64,000 nt of DNA from Phaeocystidibacter luteus (GTDB lineage: Bacteria; Bacteroidota; Bacteroidia; Flavobacteriales; Schleiferiaceae), in the NCBI RefSeq assembly GCF_008933115.1, contig NZ_WBVO01000004.1, positions 62,001-126,000 of the forward strand, given 5' to 3'. A program made the translations under genes and the position numbers. Position 1 is the stretch's first letter; each line of letters starts with the position of its first letter. This document shows positions 42,979-51,609 of this stretch, in pieces. The notes under the pieces are model-generated. The model did not search any database. It was not told the origin of the DNA and saw only the letters and a list, made by a program, of their open reading frames with translations.

Positions 42979-43637
42979 AGCGGGCCATTCGCTTTAACCC
43001 ATTCATTTACAACCGTCTTCCGACCAATTTTTTGGGTGATTACATCCTTTCGTAGATCCCAGCCTCTGGCTTGGCAATACTCTCGGCCATAGAATATTAT
43101 TTGAAGGTGCAGGCTATTCCACTTTTCTTCTGGGAAGATGCGCTTGGCGTCCCTTTCGGTTTGAACCACGTTCTTGCCGGTGCTCAAACCCCAACGGTAC
43201 ATCAAGCGATGGATGTGGGTGTCTACCGGAAATGCTGGCACTCCAAAACCTTGACTCATCACCACGCTCGCGGTTTTATGTCCAACAGCTGGTAGAGCTT
43301 CTAGCGCTTCAAAATCTGCAGGAACTTCTCCATTGTACTTGTCGAGCAGGATGTGAGAGAGCTCATAAATCCCCTTGCTTTTCATGGGGGTGAGGCCACA
43401 CGGACGAATGATATCGGCAATCTCTTCGCGAGTGAGCTTGATCATCTCTTGTGGGGTGCTGGCAGTGGCGAATAGGTGGGGCGTAACCTTGTTCACACGT
43501 TCGTCGGTACACTGAGCGGACAGCAGGACCGCTATGAGTAAGGTATATGGGTCGTGGTGATCGAGAGGAATCGGAGTCTCGGGATAGAGGTTTTCCAACG
43601 TTTCAATCACAAAGGATACCTTTTCTGTTTTGGTCAT
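42975..43637 (-). CDS. nth: Endonuclease III-like DNA glycosylase lacking the iron-sulfur cluster
   Basis: 220 residues. The helix-hairpin-helix LEALPAVGHKTASVV with catalytic Lys121, and Asp139 in FPVDTHIHR, are intact, so it should excise oxidised pyrimidines and nick at abasic sites. In the C-terminal region where the family usually has four cysteines holding a 4Fe-4S cluster, only Cys188 (REYCQARGW) remains; the rest reads LRKDVITQKIGRK. I chose ATG 43637; the frame is open to 43751 but the extra residues resemble no Nth. It is divergent from bcp, 60 bp apart. Confidence 0.93.
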   Translation of the reverse strand: MTKTEKVSFVIETLENLYPETPIPLDHHDPYTLLIAVLLSAQCTDERVNKVTPHLFATASTPQEMIKLTREEIADIIRPCGLTPMKSKGIYELSHILLDKYNGEVPADFEALEALPAVGHKTASVVMSQGFGVPAFPVDTHIHRLMYRWGLSTGKNVVQTERDAKRIFPEEKWNSLHLQIIFYGREYCQARGWDLRKDVITQKIGRKTVVNEWVKANGPL

Positions 43638-43697
43638 GCTGTTCAAACTTTTAGCTTCGTCTATTGTTCCGATAAGAAGACCAAAAAAACGAATAAT

Positions 43698-44159
43698 ATG
43701 ACACATCTGAAGAAGGGAGACGATGCTCCAGCTATCCACGCGAAAGATCACAAAGGGAATGAAATCACTTTAGATTCTTTGAAGGGAAAGAAGGTGGTTC
43801 TCTATTTCTATCCGAAAGATGATACTCCAGGATGCACGGCTGAGGCTTGTAGCTTTAGAGATGAATACAGCGAACTCAAAGACCGTGGATTTGAAATCAT
43901 CGGTGTATCGGCGGACGATGAGAAGAAGCACAACAAGTTTGCGGATAAATACGACTTGCCGTTTCCACTCATCCCTGACACTGAAAAGGAGATTATCAAT
44001 GCTTACGGAGTTTGGGGTTTGAAGAAGTTTATGGGGCGAGAGTACGACGGTATTCATCGCGAAACTTTCGTAATTGATGAAGAGGGAAAAATCGATTTGG
44101 TGATCACGAAAGTGAAGTCAAAAGCTGCCGCTCAACAAATTCTTGAAGCATACGCCTAA
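43698..44159 (+). CDS. bcp: Thioredoxin-dependent peroxiredoxin (BCP/PrxQ type)
   Basis: 153 residues. The peroxidatic Cys46 and resolving Cys51 are in YPKDDTPGCTAEACSFRD, the two-Cys PrxQ arrangement within one helix. VLYFYPKDDTPGCT and RETFVIDEEGKI match the family. It reduces hydroperoxides with thioredoxin electrons in the cytoplasm. The start at ATG 43698 gives the normal N-terminus MTHLKKGDDAPAI; 48 further codons upstream are open but overlap nth antisense and are not family-like. Confidence 0.96.
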   Translation: MTHLKKGDDAPAIHAKDHKGNEITLDSLKGKKVVLYFYPKDDTPGCTAEACSFRDEYSELKDRGFEIIGVSADDEKKHNKFADKYDLPFPLIPDTEKEIINAYGVWGLKKFMGREYDGIHRETFVIDEEGKIDLVITKVKSKAAAQQILEAYA

Positions 44160-44175
44160 ACTGTCGATAACTTAC

Positions 44176-44217
44176 CCGTTTTAAAACGGATAGCCCCCTT
44201 TGGAAGGCCTATATTTG
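44176..44217 (+). promoter_or_regulatory. recA promoter with a perfect 14-bp palindrome
   Basis: A perfect palindrome CCGTTTTAAAACGG (44176-44189) lies just upstream of a perfect -7 box TATATTTG (44210-44217), where the -33 element would be (20 bp between). recA starts 25 bp after the box. A bound repressor here would block transcription. CGTTTTTAAACG at 11158-11169 has the same half-sites and spacing. Confidence 0.55.
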
Positions 44218-44242
44218 TGCTTCCAAGAAAACAAAGTTGTCA

Positions 44243-45247
44243 ATGAGTAATGATAAAGATGCCCGTCTGAAAGCGCTGAAGCTGACGATGGATAAAATGG
44301 ATAAAACTTACGGTAAAGGCGCGGTAATGCGCATGGGTGATGCACCCGTTATCGAAGTTGATACAATTCCTTCTGGTTCCATTGGTCTCGACCTTGCATT
44401 GGGAATAGGAGGCTACCCGCGTGGTAGAGTAGTTGAGATTTACGGTCCTGAATCATCAGGTAAAACCACTCTTACGCTTCATGCGATTGCCGAAGCTCAA
44501 AGAAACGGCGGTATCGCTGCTTTCGTTGATGCCGAGCACGCGTTTGATCGCACTTACGCTGAGCGCCTAGGAGTGAATACAGAGGAGCTTATTATTTCTC
44601 AACCAGATAATGGTGAGCAGGCTCTTGAGATTGCCGATAACTTGATTCGCTCAGGTGCAATTGACATCCTCATTATCGACTCCGTAGCTGCACTTACACC
44701 GAAGAGCGAAATCGAAGGTGAGATGGGCGATTCAAAAGTGGGACTTCAAGCACGCTTGATGTCGCAAGCCTTGAGAAAGCTAACGGGTACCATTTCAAAG
44801 ACGAATTGTACCTGCATCTTCATCAACCAGCTTCGTGAGAAAATTGGCGTGATGTTCGGAAACCCAGAAACTACCACAGGTGGTAATGCGCTTAAGTTCT
44901 ACTCTTCTGTGAGATTGGATATTCGTCGCTCAAGCCAAATCAAGTCTACAGATAGCGTGATCGGAAACCGTGTACGTGTGAAGGTGGTGAAGAATAAAGT
45001 AGCCCCTCCTTTCCGTCAGGCCGAGTTTGATATCATGTATGGCGAAGGGATTTCTAAAGTTGGCGAGCTTGTCGACCTCGGTGTTGAACACGAAATCGTT
45101 CAGAAGAGTGGTAGCTGGTTCAGCTACGACGGCACCAAACTGGGTCAAGGTAGAGATGCCGTAAAGCAACTCCTAAAAGACAATCCAGAACTAGCAGAAG
45201 AAATCGAAGGTCGCATTCACGAGAAAGTGAAGGCTGCAGCCGAATAG
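44243..45247 (+). CDS. recA: Recombinase RecA
   Basis: 334 residues from ATG 44243 (an in-frame TTG lies two codons earlier). Walker [11 protein letters not shown], Walker [10 protein letters not shown], the L1/L2 loops ([36 protein letters not shown]) and the C-terminal DNA-binding region are intact. It carries out strand exchange and, where LexA exists, triggers its cleavage. A palindrome at the promoter hints at damage-responsive control. A strong terminator follows. Confidence 0.98.
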   Translation: MSNDKDARLKALKLTMDKMDKTYGKGAVMRMGDAPVIEVDTIPSGSIGLDLALGIGGYPRGRVVEIYGPESSGKTTLTLHAIAEAQRNGGIAAFVDAEHAFDRTYAERLGVNTEELIISQPDNGEQALEIADNLIRSGAIDILIIDSVAALTPKSEIEGEMGDSKVGLQARLMSQALRKLTGTISKTNCTCIFINQLREKIGVMFGNPETTTGGNALKFYSSVRLDIRRSSQIKSTDSVIGNRVRVKVVKNKVAPPFRQAEFDIMYGEGISKVGELVDLGVEHEIVQKSGSWFSYDGTKLGQGRDAVKQLLKDNPELAEEIEGRIHEKVKAAAE

Positions 45248-45266
45248 TATTTCACCATAGAAATGT

Positions 45267-45299
45267 AGGTCCCGTCTTTCGATGGGACCTTTCTTTTTT
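45267..45299 (+). terminator. Rho-independent terminator after recA
   Basis: AGGTCCCGTC (45267-45276) / GATGGGACCT (45281-45290), a 10-bp stem with one G-T pair and a 4-nt loop, followed by a T-rich tract to 45299. Confidence 0.9.
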
Positions 45300-45339
45300 C
45301 TAACCCTTTGTCGACTTTTGCCGTTACCTCATTGAACCC

Positions 45340-45369
45340 TTTGGTCTTACCACAGGTTATGTAGCTTTG
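45340..45369 (+). promoter_or_regulatory. Full Bacteroidota promoter of the TPR lipoprotein gene
   Basis: TTTG (45340-45343, extended to TTTGG) as -33 and TAGCTTTG (45362-45369) as -7, separated by 18 bp, with the ATG four bases after the -7 box. It is the best-spaced promoter of this type in the window. Confidence 0.75.
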
Positions 45370-45373
45370 CACC

Positions 45374-46450
45374 ATGAGATATACACTTCTATTAGCCCTT
45401 TTTGCATTCACACTTGCTTCATGTGACGACAAACCTAAGTCGGACACCAACGACTCGAGCCAGGTGGTTAGTCCAATGGATTCGCTCGCTCCGGCAGATG
45501 CGGGATTCCTCGACGATTCATTGAATGCATATTTGCACGACAATCCATTTAGCGTGGACGGTCTATTGGCTAGAGCTGAACGTTACATCTCTAGAAAGAA
45601 CTATCGCTACGCCGAAGCAGATATCAGAGCGGCTAAGGAACTCGACAGTCTCAATCCGAAGGTACTGCTGCTTTGGGGTGATATCCACTTCTTCAATAAT
45701 AAGACACGAGTATCCAGAGACGCTTGGAAGAAGTGTATTGAAGTAGACCCTCAAAGTGTTGATTGCCGCTTGAAACTAGCTGAGCTCTATCGGGCTATTG
45801 GCGATCTTGAGACGAGCACGAAGTTGGTGCGCGAGGTTATCGACATCGACTCCGAAGAACCGGTATCATATTTTATCCTTGCGAGTAATTACCGCGATAT
45901 GACTGGAGATACCGCAACGGCAATTCGTTACGTGCAAGAAGCGATCGAAAGAGATCCTGATTTCTTTGCAGCGCTGGATTATGCGGCGGTCATGGCTGGC
46001 GATCTAAAGATGCCAATTGCCGAATCTTATTATCAGCGCCTCATTGAACTCGATCCAAACAATCCGAATGTATACTTCAATCAAGGATGGTACTATCAAT
46101 CGATTGACAATTACAACGAAGCTATTAAGGCGTACACGAAGGTGATGGATCTGCAACCCAAGAACTTCATGGCGCCGTATCACCTTGGGTACATCCACCT
46201 TGAACTGGACCTACGAAGAGAGGCAATCGGATACTTCAACAAGTCGATTGAAGCGCAGCAGGTGAATCACCGTGCCTACTTTGCGCGTGGTTGGACCTAC
46301 GAGCAAATGGGGGATATTATCCGCGCGGAGCAAGACTATCGTCAGGCGCTAGCGTACAATCCAACTCACCAAGATTCTAAAGTGGCAATTCAGAGGGTTC
46401 AGCAGCAGATTCGAGAAATGCAGGCTGAAATGAATGCGCAACAGCAGTAA
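45374..46450 (+). CDS. Tetratricopeptide-repeat lipoprotein
   Basis: 358 residues. A lipoprotein signal (MRYTLLLALFAFTLASC, Cys17) is followed by an acidic linker and at least seven TPR units (for example YAEADIRAAKELDSLNPKV, YNEAIKAYTKVMDLQPKN, AEQDYRQALAYNPTHQDSK). TPR proteins act as scaffolds; this one sits in the inner face of the outer membrane or on the inner membrane. Nothing ties it to a specific complex. It has its own promoter and no terminator before the convergent SDR gene, which starts one base past its stop. Confidence 0.9.
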   Translation: MRYTLLLALFAFTLASCDDKPKSDTNDSSQVVSPMDSLAPADAGFLDDSLNAYLHDNPFSVDGLLARAERYISRKNYRYAEADIRAAKELDSLNPKVLLLWGDIHFFNNKTRVSRDAWKKCIEVDPQSVDCRLKLAELYRAIGDLETSTKLVREVIDIDSEEPVSYFILASNYRDMTGDTATAIRYVQEAIERDPDFFAALDYAAVMAGDLKMPIAESYYQRLIELDPNNPNVYFNQGWYYQSIDNYNEAIKAYTKVMDLQPKNFMAPYHLGYIHLELDLRREAIGYFNKSIEAQQVNHRAYFARGWTYEQMGDIIRAEQDYRQALAYNPTHQDSKVAIQRVQQQIREMQAEMNAQQQ

Positions 46451-47332
46451 TTACTTCGCGCTCTTAATCATCGCTTCCAGCATGTCCCATTCCTGATCAG
46501 ATACTTGGTCGAGGAAGTTCATCTGACCAGCGTCTTGCAACCATTCTCCACCGTCGAGGGTAACAACTTCGCCGTTCATGTAGGCCCCAAACGGGCTAAT
46601 CATGTAGGCTACAAGGTTGTTCAATTCTTGGTGTTCTCCTGATCTGCGAAGCGGAATCTGATTCACCACATTCAACTTCTCTGAGATATTGCCAGGTAGT
46701 AATCGATCCCAAGCTCCTTTAGTTGGGAACGGACCGGGCGCTACTGCGTTAGATCGGATGCCATACTTTGCCCACTCTACAGCCAGGCTGCGAGTCATGG
46801 CCAAAACACCTGCTTTAGCCATTGCACTTGGCACAACGTAAGCAGAGCCTGTCCACGCGTAGGTAGTCACAATATTGAGGAAGGATTTGTCCGTGTCTTT
46901 GTCGGCAATCCACTTCTTACCAAAGGCGAGTGTTACGTTTTTACTTCCCTTGAGCACGATGTCAATGATGGCATCAAAGGCATTGGCAGAAAGACGTTCG
47001 GTTGGACTGATGAAATTGCCAGCGGCATTGTTCACCACTACATCCGGATTTCCCCATTTTTCAACGATGGCGTCTCTCAGGGCCTCGACTTGAGCATAGT
47101 CACGTACATCGCAGGCAAAAGCGAACACTTCATTTCCGGTTTGATCAGAAATCTCCTTTGCGGCCTCATCTATGCGGTCTTGCTTTCTACTCGAAATGGC
47201 AACCTTGGCGCCAAGCTGGGAGAAATAAGTTGACATTGATTTGCCAAGTCCGCTGCCACCGCCGGTTACTAAAATAACTTTGTCTTTTAGTGAATCAGCA
47301 GGAAGCATAGGTGAAGTGTGGGATATCGCCAT
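46451..47332 (-). CDS. Short-chain dehydrogenase, 2,4-dienoyl-CoA-reductase-like
   Basis: 293 residues from ATG 47332 (47308 is an alternative). NADP-binding VILVTGGGSGLGKSM, then NNAAGNFISPTERLS and VPSAMAKAGVLAMTRSLA, the motif order of the DECR1/FadH-type SDR branch; here Ser replaces the usual catalytic Tyr of YxxxK, as in that branch, and Lys is retained. VAPGPFPTKGAWDRL and VTLDGGEWL complete the fold. It would reduce polyunsaturated acyl-CoA intermediates during beta-oxidation; I cannot exclude another enoyl substrate. It diverges from the S9 peptidase gene. Confidence 0.85.
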   Translation of the reverse strand: MAISHTSPMLPADSLKDKVILVTGGGSGLGKSMSTYFSQLGAKVAISSRKQDRIDEAAKEISDQTGNEVFAFACDVRDYAQVEALRDAIVEKWGNPDVVVNNAAGNFISPTERLSANAFDAIIDIVLKGSKNVTLAFGKKWIADKDTDKSFLNIVTTYAWTGSAYVVPSAMAKAGVLAMTRSLAVEWAKYGIRSNAVAPGPFPTKGAWDRLLPGNISEKLNVVNQIPLRRSGEHQELNNLVAYMISPFGAYMNGEVVTLDGGEWLQDAGQMNFLDQVSDQEWDMLEAMIKSAK

Positions 47333-47377
47333 TGTGATGTCTATCTTGTGTCCTGCCAAAATACAATTTACCATTTG

Positions 47378-49501
47378 ATGAGGTACACAATTCTCCCACT
47401 TCTTAGCACCTTTGCACTTTTTAGTTGCCAAAACGAATCAAACGAAATGGTCCAAGAGCCCGACGCACGAAAGATATCTACCCGTTTAGAAAAGCATGGA
47501 GATATCCGCATCGACGAATATTACTGGTTAAATCAACGTGATAATCAGGAGGTGATTGACTACCTCGAGGCTGAAAACAGCTATCGCGAAGCCATTATGA
47601 AAGGAACCGAACCGCTTCAGGAGAAACTCTATGAAGAGATGGTAGGTCGCATCAAACAAGATGATTCGTCTGTTCCTTACGAACTCGATGGTTACTTCTA
47701 CTATACCCGCTTCGAGGAAGGGCAGCAGTATCCGCTTTATTGCCGTCGCAAAGGTAGCATGGAAGCAGAGGAAGAAGTCATGCTCAACGTGAACGAACTC
47801 GCCGAAGGGCATTCGTATTATCAGGTAAGTGGAATCTCAGTGCGACCAGATTCCAAGATGATTGCCTTTGGAGTTGATACTCTTTCAAGAAGAATTTATA
47901 CCATCCACTTCAAGGATTTGGAAACAGGTGAAATCATCGAAGAGAATATTCCAAACACCAGCGGCAGTTCTACTTGGGCGGAAGACAATCGCACCTTGTT
48001 TTATGCTTCGAAGGACCGTCAAACGCTTCGTCAAGATCGAATTCACAAGCACAAGCTAGGCACCGATGCTGGTTTGGATAGCGAAGTGTACTACGAGGCA
48101 GACGAAACCTTTACGACCTACGTGTACAAGTCTCGCAGCAAGAAGTACATCGTAATCGGCTGTGGCAGCACGCTCTCCAATGAGTACCGTACTATTCCGG
48201 CGGATAGCCCAGATGAGGAATTTGTTGTGTTTCATCCAAGAGTTCGCGGATTGGAGTACGGCATTGCCCACTACAAGGACCATTGGTACGTTCGCACTAA
48301 CCACGACAATGCCACGAACTTTAAGCTCATGCGCACACCGGTTTCGTCGACCGGAGTTGAGAACTGGGAAGAGGTAATTCCTCACAGAGAAGATGTGCTC
48401 CTGGAAAACATCGAAATCTTCAACGATTATTTGGTGACTGACGAACGCACTCAAGGCTTGAACAAGCTTCGCGTAATACCTTGGAACAATCCTTCTGCGG
48501 AGTATTTCATCCCTTTCGAAGAAGAAACATATACCGCGTACATTGGCAACAACCCACAGTTTGATTCTAAGGTGTTGCGTTATGGATATTCATCACTCAC
48601 CACCCCAAGCTCGGTCTTGGAGTTCAATTTAGAAACTCGCGAAAAGACCTTGCTCAAAGAACAAGAAATTGTTGGCGGCTATGATAAAACCCAATACCGA
48701 TCTGAGCGCGTTTGGGCAGTTGCTGAAGATGGAGTGCGTGTGCCAATCTCACTCGTGTACCGTGCGGATATGAAGCAGGATACGGGTAACCCTGTGCTTC
48801 TTTACGGATATGGGTCATACGGCTATACCATCGATCCATCGTTTTCATCGAGCCGCTTAAGTTTGCTGGATAGAGGCTTCGTATTCGCTATCGCGCACAT
48901 TCGTGGAGGTCAGTATTTGGGTAGAAACTGGTATGAAGACGGTAAGCTTCTGAAAAAGCGAAACACCTTTACAGATTTCAATACATGCGGCCAGTTCTTG
49001 GTAGATGAAGGATACGCCACCAAATCTTCATTGTACGCCATGGGTGGCAGCGCTGGTGGACTCCTCATGGGAGCTTGCGTGAATATGCGTCCCGATTTGT
49101 ACAACGGAGTAATCGCGGCAGTTCCCTTCGTGGATGTCGTAACCACTATGCTTGATGAAACCATTCCATTGACTACTGGAGAGTACGATGAGTGGGGGAA
49201 TCCGAATGACGCCGAGTATTACGAATACATGTTGTCGTATTCACCGTATGACCAGGTGGTGGCGCAGGATTATCCGGCTATGCTTATCACAACTGGACTG
49301 CACGATAGTCAGGTGCAGTACTGGGAGCCAGCAAAATGGATTGCAAAGTTGCGGGATGTCCGCACCAATAAGGAACGTCCGCTTCTCATGCATTGTAACA
49401 TGGATACGGGACACAGCGGAGCATCCGGAAGATTCGAAGCGTTTAAGGAGATCGCGATGGAATATGCATTTCTCCTAGATCTTCAGGGAATATCAGAATA
49501 A
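47378..49501 (+). CDS. Prolyl-oligopeptidase-family (S9A) lipoprotein, oligopeptidase B-like
   Basis: 707 residues. The start at ATG 47378 gives a lipoprotein signal (MRYTILPLLSTFALFSC). A beta-propeller (about 80-430) precedes the alpha/beta-hydrolase domain with catalytic Ser558 in MGGSAGGLLMG, an Asp in TGLHDSQV and a His in MDTGHSGASGR. VVIAHIRGG-type (AIAHIRGGQYLGRNWYEDG) and FTDFNTCGQFLV motifs are typical of oligopeptidase B, which cuts after basic residues. The lipid anchor places it in the periplasm or on the outer membrane, unlike the cytoplasmic E. coli enzyme. Confidence 0.92.
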   Translation: MRYTILPLLSTFALFSCQNESNEMVQEPDARKISTRLEKHGDIRIDEYYWLNQRDNQEVIDYLEAENSYREAIMKGTEPLQEKLYEEMVGRIKQDDSSVPYELDGYFYYTRFEEGQQYPLYCRRKGSMEAEEEVMLNVNELAEGHSYYQVSGISVRPDSKMIAFGVDTLSRRIYTIHFKDLETGEIIEENIPNTSGSSTWAEDNRTLFYASKDRQTLRQDRIHKHKLGTDAGLDSEVYYEADETFTTYVYKSRSKKYIVIGCGSTLSNEYRTIPADSPDEEFVVFHPRVRGLEYGIAHYKDHWYVRTNHDNATNFKLMRTPVSSTGVENWEEVIPHREDVLLENIEIFNDYLVTDERTQGLNKLRVIPWNNPSAEYFIPFEEETYTAYIGNNPQFDSKVLRYGYSSLTTPSSVLEFNLETREKTLLKEQEIVGGYDKTQYRSERVWAVAEDGVRVPISLVYRADMKQDTGNPVLLYGYGSYGYTIDPSFSSSRLSLLDRGFVFAIAHIRGGQYLGRNWYEDGKLLKKRNTFTDFNTCGQFLVDEGYATKSSLYAMGGSAGGLLMGACVNMRPDLYNGVIAAVPFVDVVTTMLDETIPLTTGEYDEWGNPNDAEYYEYMLSYSPYDQVVAQDYPAMLITTGLHDSQVQYWEPAKWIAKLRDVRTNKERPLLMHCNMDTGHSGASGRFEAFKEIAMEYAFLLDLQGISE

Positions 49502-50740
49502 CTATTGAGTGAGTTGACGGTGGAGTAGTTCCGCCGTCTTTTCGCTTGCTCCAGCGTTCTGCAAGATGAATTCGCGAGCTGCAAGTCCAGCCGTTTCTCT
49601 TTCAGCAGGATAGTCGCCCCATTTCTTTAGCAAGGCATCGACCTCCTCTTGTGATTTAATCGAGAAGCCGCCACCAGCGCGTTGGAGCCCTTCCGCTTCC
49701 CAGAATTTGCCGTGCTGCGGACCGTAAATGACAGGTAGGCTATACACGGCCGGTTCTAGTATGTTGTGTAAGCCGGTCTTAAATCCGCCGCCAACATAGG
49801 CGATTCTTCCAAATCTATAGGCTCTGCTTAGTACCCCTATGGAGTCTATGATTAGAACTTTTACGTCTTGGAGGTCGGTTTGCTCATCACATTCGCTTAG
49901 AAGAACGGCATTGGCAGGAATGCGTTTCAGCAGTCGTTGAACGTTCGATTTGCTGACGTCGTGCGGGGCAAGCAGGAAATTGAAATAGGGATGTCGATTT
50001 ATTTGGGGAAGGAGAACCTCTTCATCTTCTTCCCAAATGCTGCCGCCTACGATTGTTTCACGCTCATTGGCAAACTTCTCAATCACCGGATGTTCAAAAT
50101 CCTCATCAAAAAGGCGGATTACATTGTCGAATCGACCATCACCCGTAAGTTCAACATTTGTGAACCCTTTTGACAATAGAATTTCTTGAGAGCGGCCATC
50201 TTGTACCGAAATCAACTTGAAGTGATGCAAGAGTTTCCTCAGGGACACGGCCCAATTTGAAAAGAGGAACTGATTCTCGCGAAAGGTTGCAGAAATCACA
50301 GAAGTCGGAACCTTTCGGGAAATGAGTTCTTTGAGGATGACAGGCCAGAACTCATATTTGATGAAAACCGCTATTTCCGGATTTACCCTGTCGAGGAACT
50401 TCTTAACACTTCTGGTTTGATCGTGAGGTAAATAGCAGGCGAAATCGAGGGCTGAGTCGTGCTTTCTGTTCTCATATCCGCTAGGGGAGAAGAACGTGAC
50501 TAGGATTTTTTTCTCGGGATAACGCTCCTTCATTTTGAGCAGAACGGGGCGTCCCATTTCGTACTCACCTAAGCTGGCAGCATGAAACCACAGAACTTTA
50601 TCTGAAGTTGATAAGTCGGCAAGATCGATGTAAATCTGTTTTCTTCCGGCAACCCATTTCTGCGCCTTCTCATTGAAAGGAGCGGTGAGGTTTGCAACCG
50701 TTCTGTAAGCTGCATATCCCAACTGGAAGAATCCCAACAT
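49502..50740 (-). CDS. waaA: 3-deoxy-D-manno-octulosonic-acid transferase
   Basis: 412 residues, GT-B fold. It adds Kdo to lipid IVA at the inner membrane. Glu59 in WFHAASLGEYEMGRPVL is the predicted catalytic base, and VFIKYEFWPV, ISATFRENQF and VGGGFKTGLHNILEPA are conserved family motifs. An N-terminal hydrophobic stretch is the membrane anchor. It lies four bases downstream of the barrel gene at 50745, so the two form a short operon, and is convergent with the S9 peptidase. Confidence 0.95.
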   Translation of the reverse strand: MLGFFQLGYAAYRTVANLTAPFNEKAQKWVAGRKQIYIDLADLSTSDKVLWFHAASLGEYEMGRPVLLKMKERYPEKKILVTFFSPSGYENRKHDSALDFACYLPHDQTRSVKKFLDRVNPEIAVFIKYEFWPVILKELISRKVPTSVISATFRENQFLFSNWAVSLRKLLHHFKLISVQDGRSQEILLSKGFTNVELTGDGRFDNVIRLFDEDFEHPVIEKFANERETIVGGSIWEEDEEVLLPQINRHPYFNFLLAPHDVSKSNVQRLLKRIPANAVLLSECDEQTDLQDVKVLIIDSIGVLSRAYRFGRIAYVGGGFKTGLHNILEPAVYSLPVIYGPQHGKFWEAEGLQRAGGGFSIKSQEEVDALLKKWGDYPAERETAGLAAREFILQNAGASEKTAELLHRQLTQ

Positions 50741-50744
50741 CGGA

Positions 50745-51497
50745 TTAGTAGTAGTAGAACTTCTGAGCGTTCTCGTTATAAATTGGCAAGAACCAAGATA
50801 CTCTTAATCCGTAATACAAATCGAGTTTGCTTCCCGTGTCAAACATACGAGTATCGTAGTTGTACTCACGGTTGTTGGAATTGAATCCTTGCATGAATTC
50901 AAATCCAACGGTGAAGTTTACGCTCCGCTGATTACCGGCGAAATGGTACCCGAGGTATTGTCGGGTCATGAATCCTTGGGTGTATCGATCGTATCCTCTC
51001 AGGTAGTCATCTTGAATCTGTGGGGTGTTCTCCTGTTGATTTCGAACGTCAATCCAGTGTGCGTTGTAGCCTAGTCCGACACCTAACATCACACCGCTGT
51101 TGGGGTTGTGGCCGAATTGATTGAATAGATAGGACACATCAACTGAGGCGTTCCAGCCTCTTTCCCGAAAGGTAACTGTGGCGTACTCGCCGTTTAGTGC
51201 AAGTATTTCCCCTGTGGAGGTGAGCAAGTCGCCAAACACGGCTTGTGGGTCTCTCAATTTATCTCCAAAATGATATCGGCCTCCAACTGAGAGGAACCAA
51301 TTGGATTTCCATTTATACTGCACATCACCTCCAACACTAAAGTTGGGTAGAAAATGATCGCTGAAATCACCACCTTTCACATTGTACGAAGCGGAGATGT
51401 GGATGAGCCACCCCTGTACCGTGGAATCGCGAACATTTACCTGCGCGAAGGTGAGTGTGGAAAAGAGAATGGCAATAAGAAGTAGAGGTCTTCGCAT
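50745..51497 (-). CDS. Outer-membrane beta-barrel protein of unknown function
   Basis: 250 residues. Signal peptide MRRPLLLIAILFSTLTFAQ; thereafter alternating aromatic/hydrophobic strands (FSVGGDVQYKWKSNWFLSVG, WNASVDVSYLFNQFG, FTVGFEFMQGF, DLYYGLRVSWFLP) ending in FYYY. It resembles a PorT/OmpW-sized barrel but I cannot assign a family. Adjacent waaA suggests an envelope role. The near -7 box TAATTTCG (51501-51508 on the minus strand) stands just before the start. Confidence 0.65.
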   Translation of the reverse strand: MRRPLLLIAILFSTLTFAQVNVRDSTVQGWLIHISASYNVKGGDFSDHFLPNFSVGGDVQYKWKSNWFLSVGGRYHFGDKLRDPQAVFGDLLTSTGEILALNGEYATVTFRERGWNASVDVSYLFNQFGHNPNSGVMLGVGLGYNAHWIDVRNQQENTPQIQDDYLRGYDRYTQGFMTRQYLGYHFAGNQRSVNFTVGFEFMQGFNSNNREYNYDTRMFDTGSKLDLYYGLRVSWFLPIYNENAQKFYYY

Positions 51498-51579
51498 GTT
51501 GCGAAATTAGTTTTTTAAACGATAAGGAACTTCACCTATGAAACGATGATTCTTAGCGCTTCGTTTGCTCTCTGTTCCT

Positions 51580-51587
51580 TACTTTTG
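51580..51587 (+). promoter_or_regulatory. Bacteroidota -7 box of the nucleotide-sugar operon
   Basis: TACTTTTG, a perfect TAnnTTTG match, 22 bp before the DegT-family ATG. The genes that follow are overlapping or nearly so up to 58090, so one transcript could cover all seven. A TTTG at 51564-51567 is too close (12 bp) to serve as -33. Confidence 0.65.
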
Positions 51588-51609
51588 ATGTACTGCTAAA
51601 AACATACGC

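Noticed and set aside
43554-43697. 48-codon upstream extension of bcp
   Set aside because: It runs antisense through nth and has no family similarity; ATG 43698 gives the standard peroxiredoxin start.
43638-43751. 38-codon upstream extension of nth
   Set aside because: Residues do not resemble Nth and overlap the bcp start; ATG 43637 gives the normal length.
44176-44189. A classical LexA box at recA
   Set aside because: The palindrome does not match the E. coli CTGT-N8-ACAG or Gram-positive GAAC-N4-GTTC consensus, so I report it only as a palindrome.
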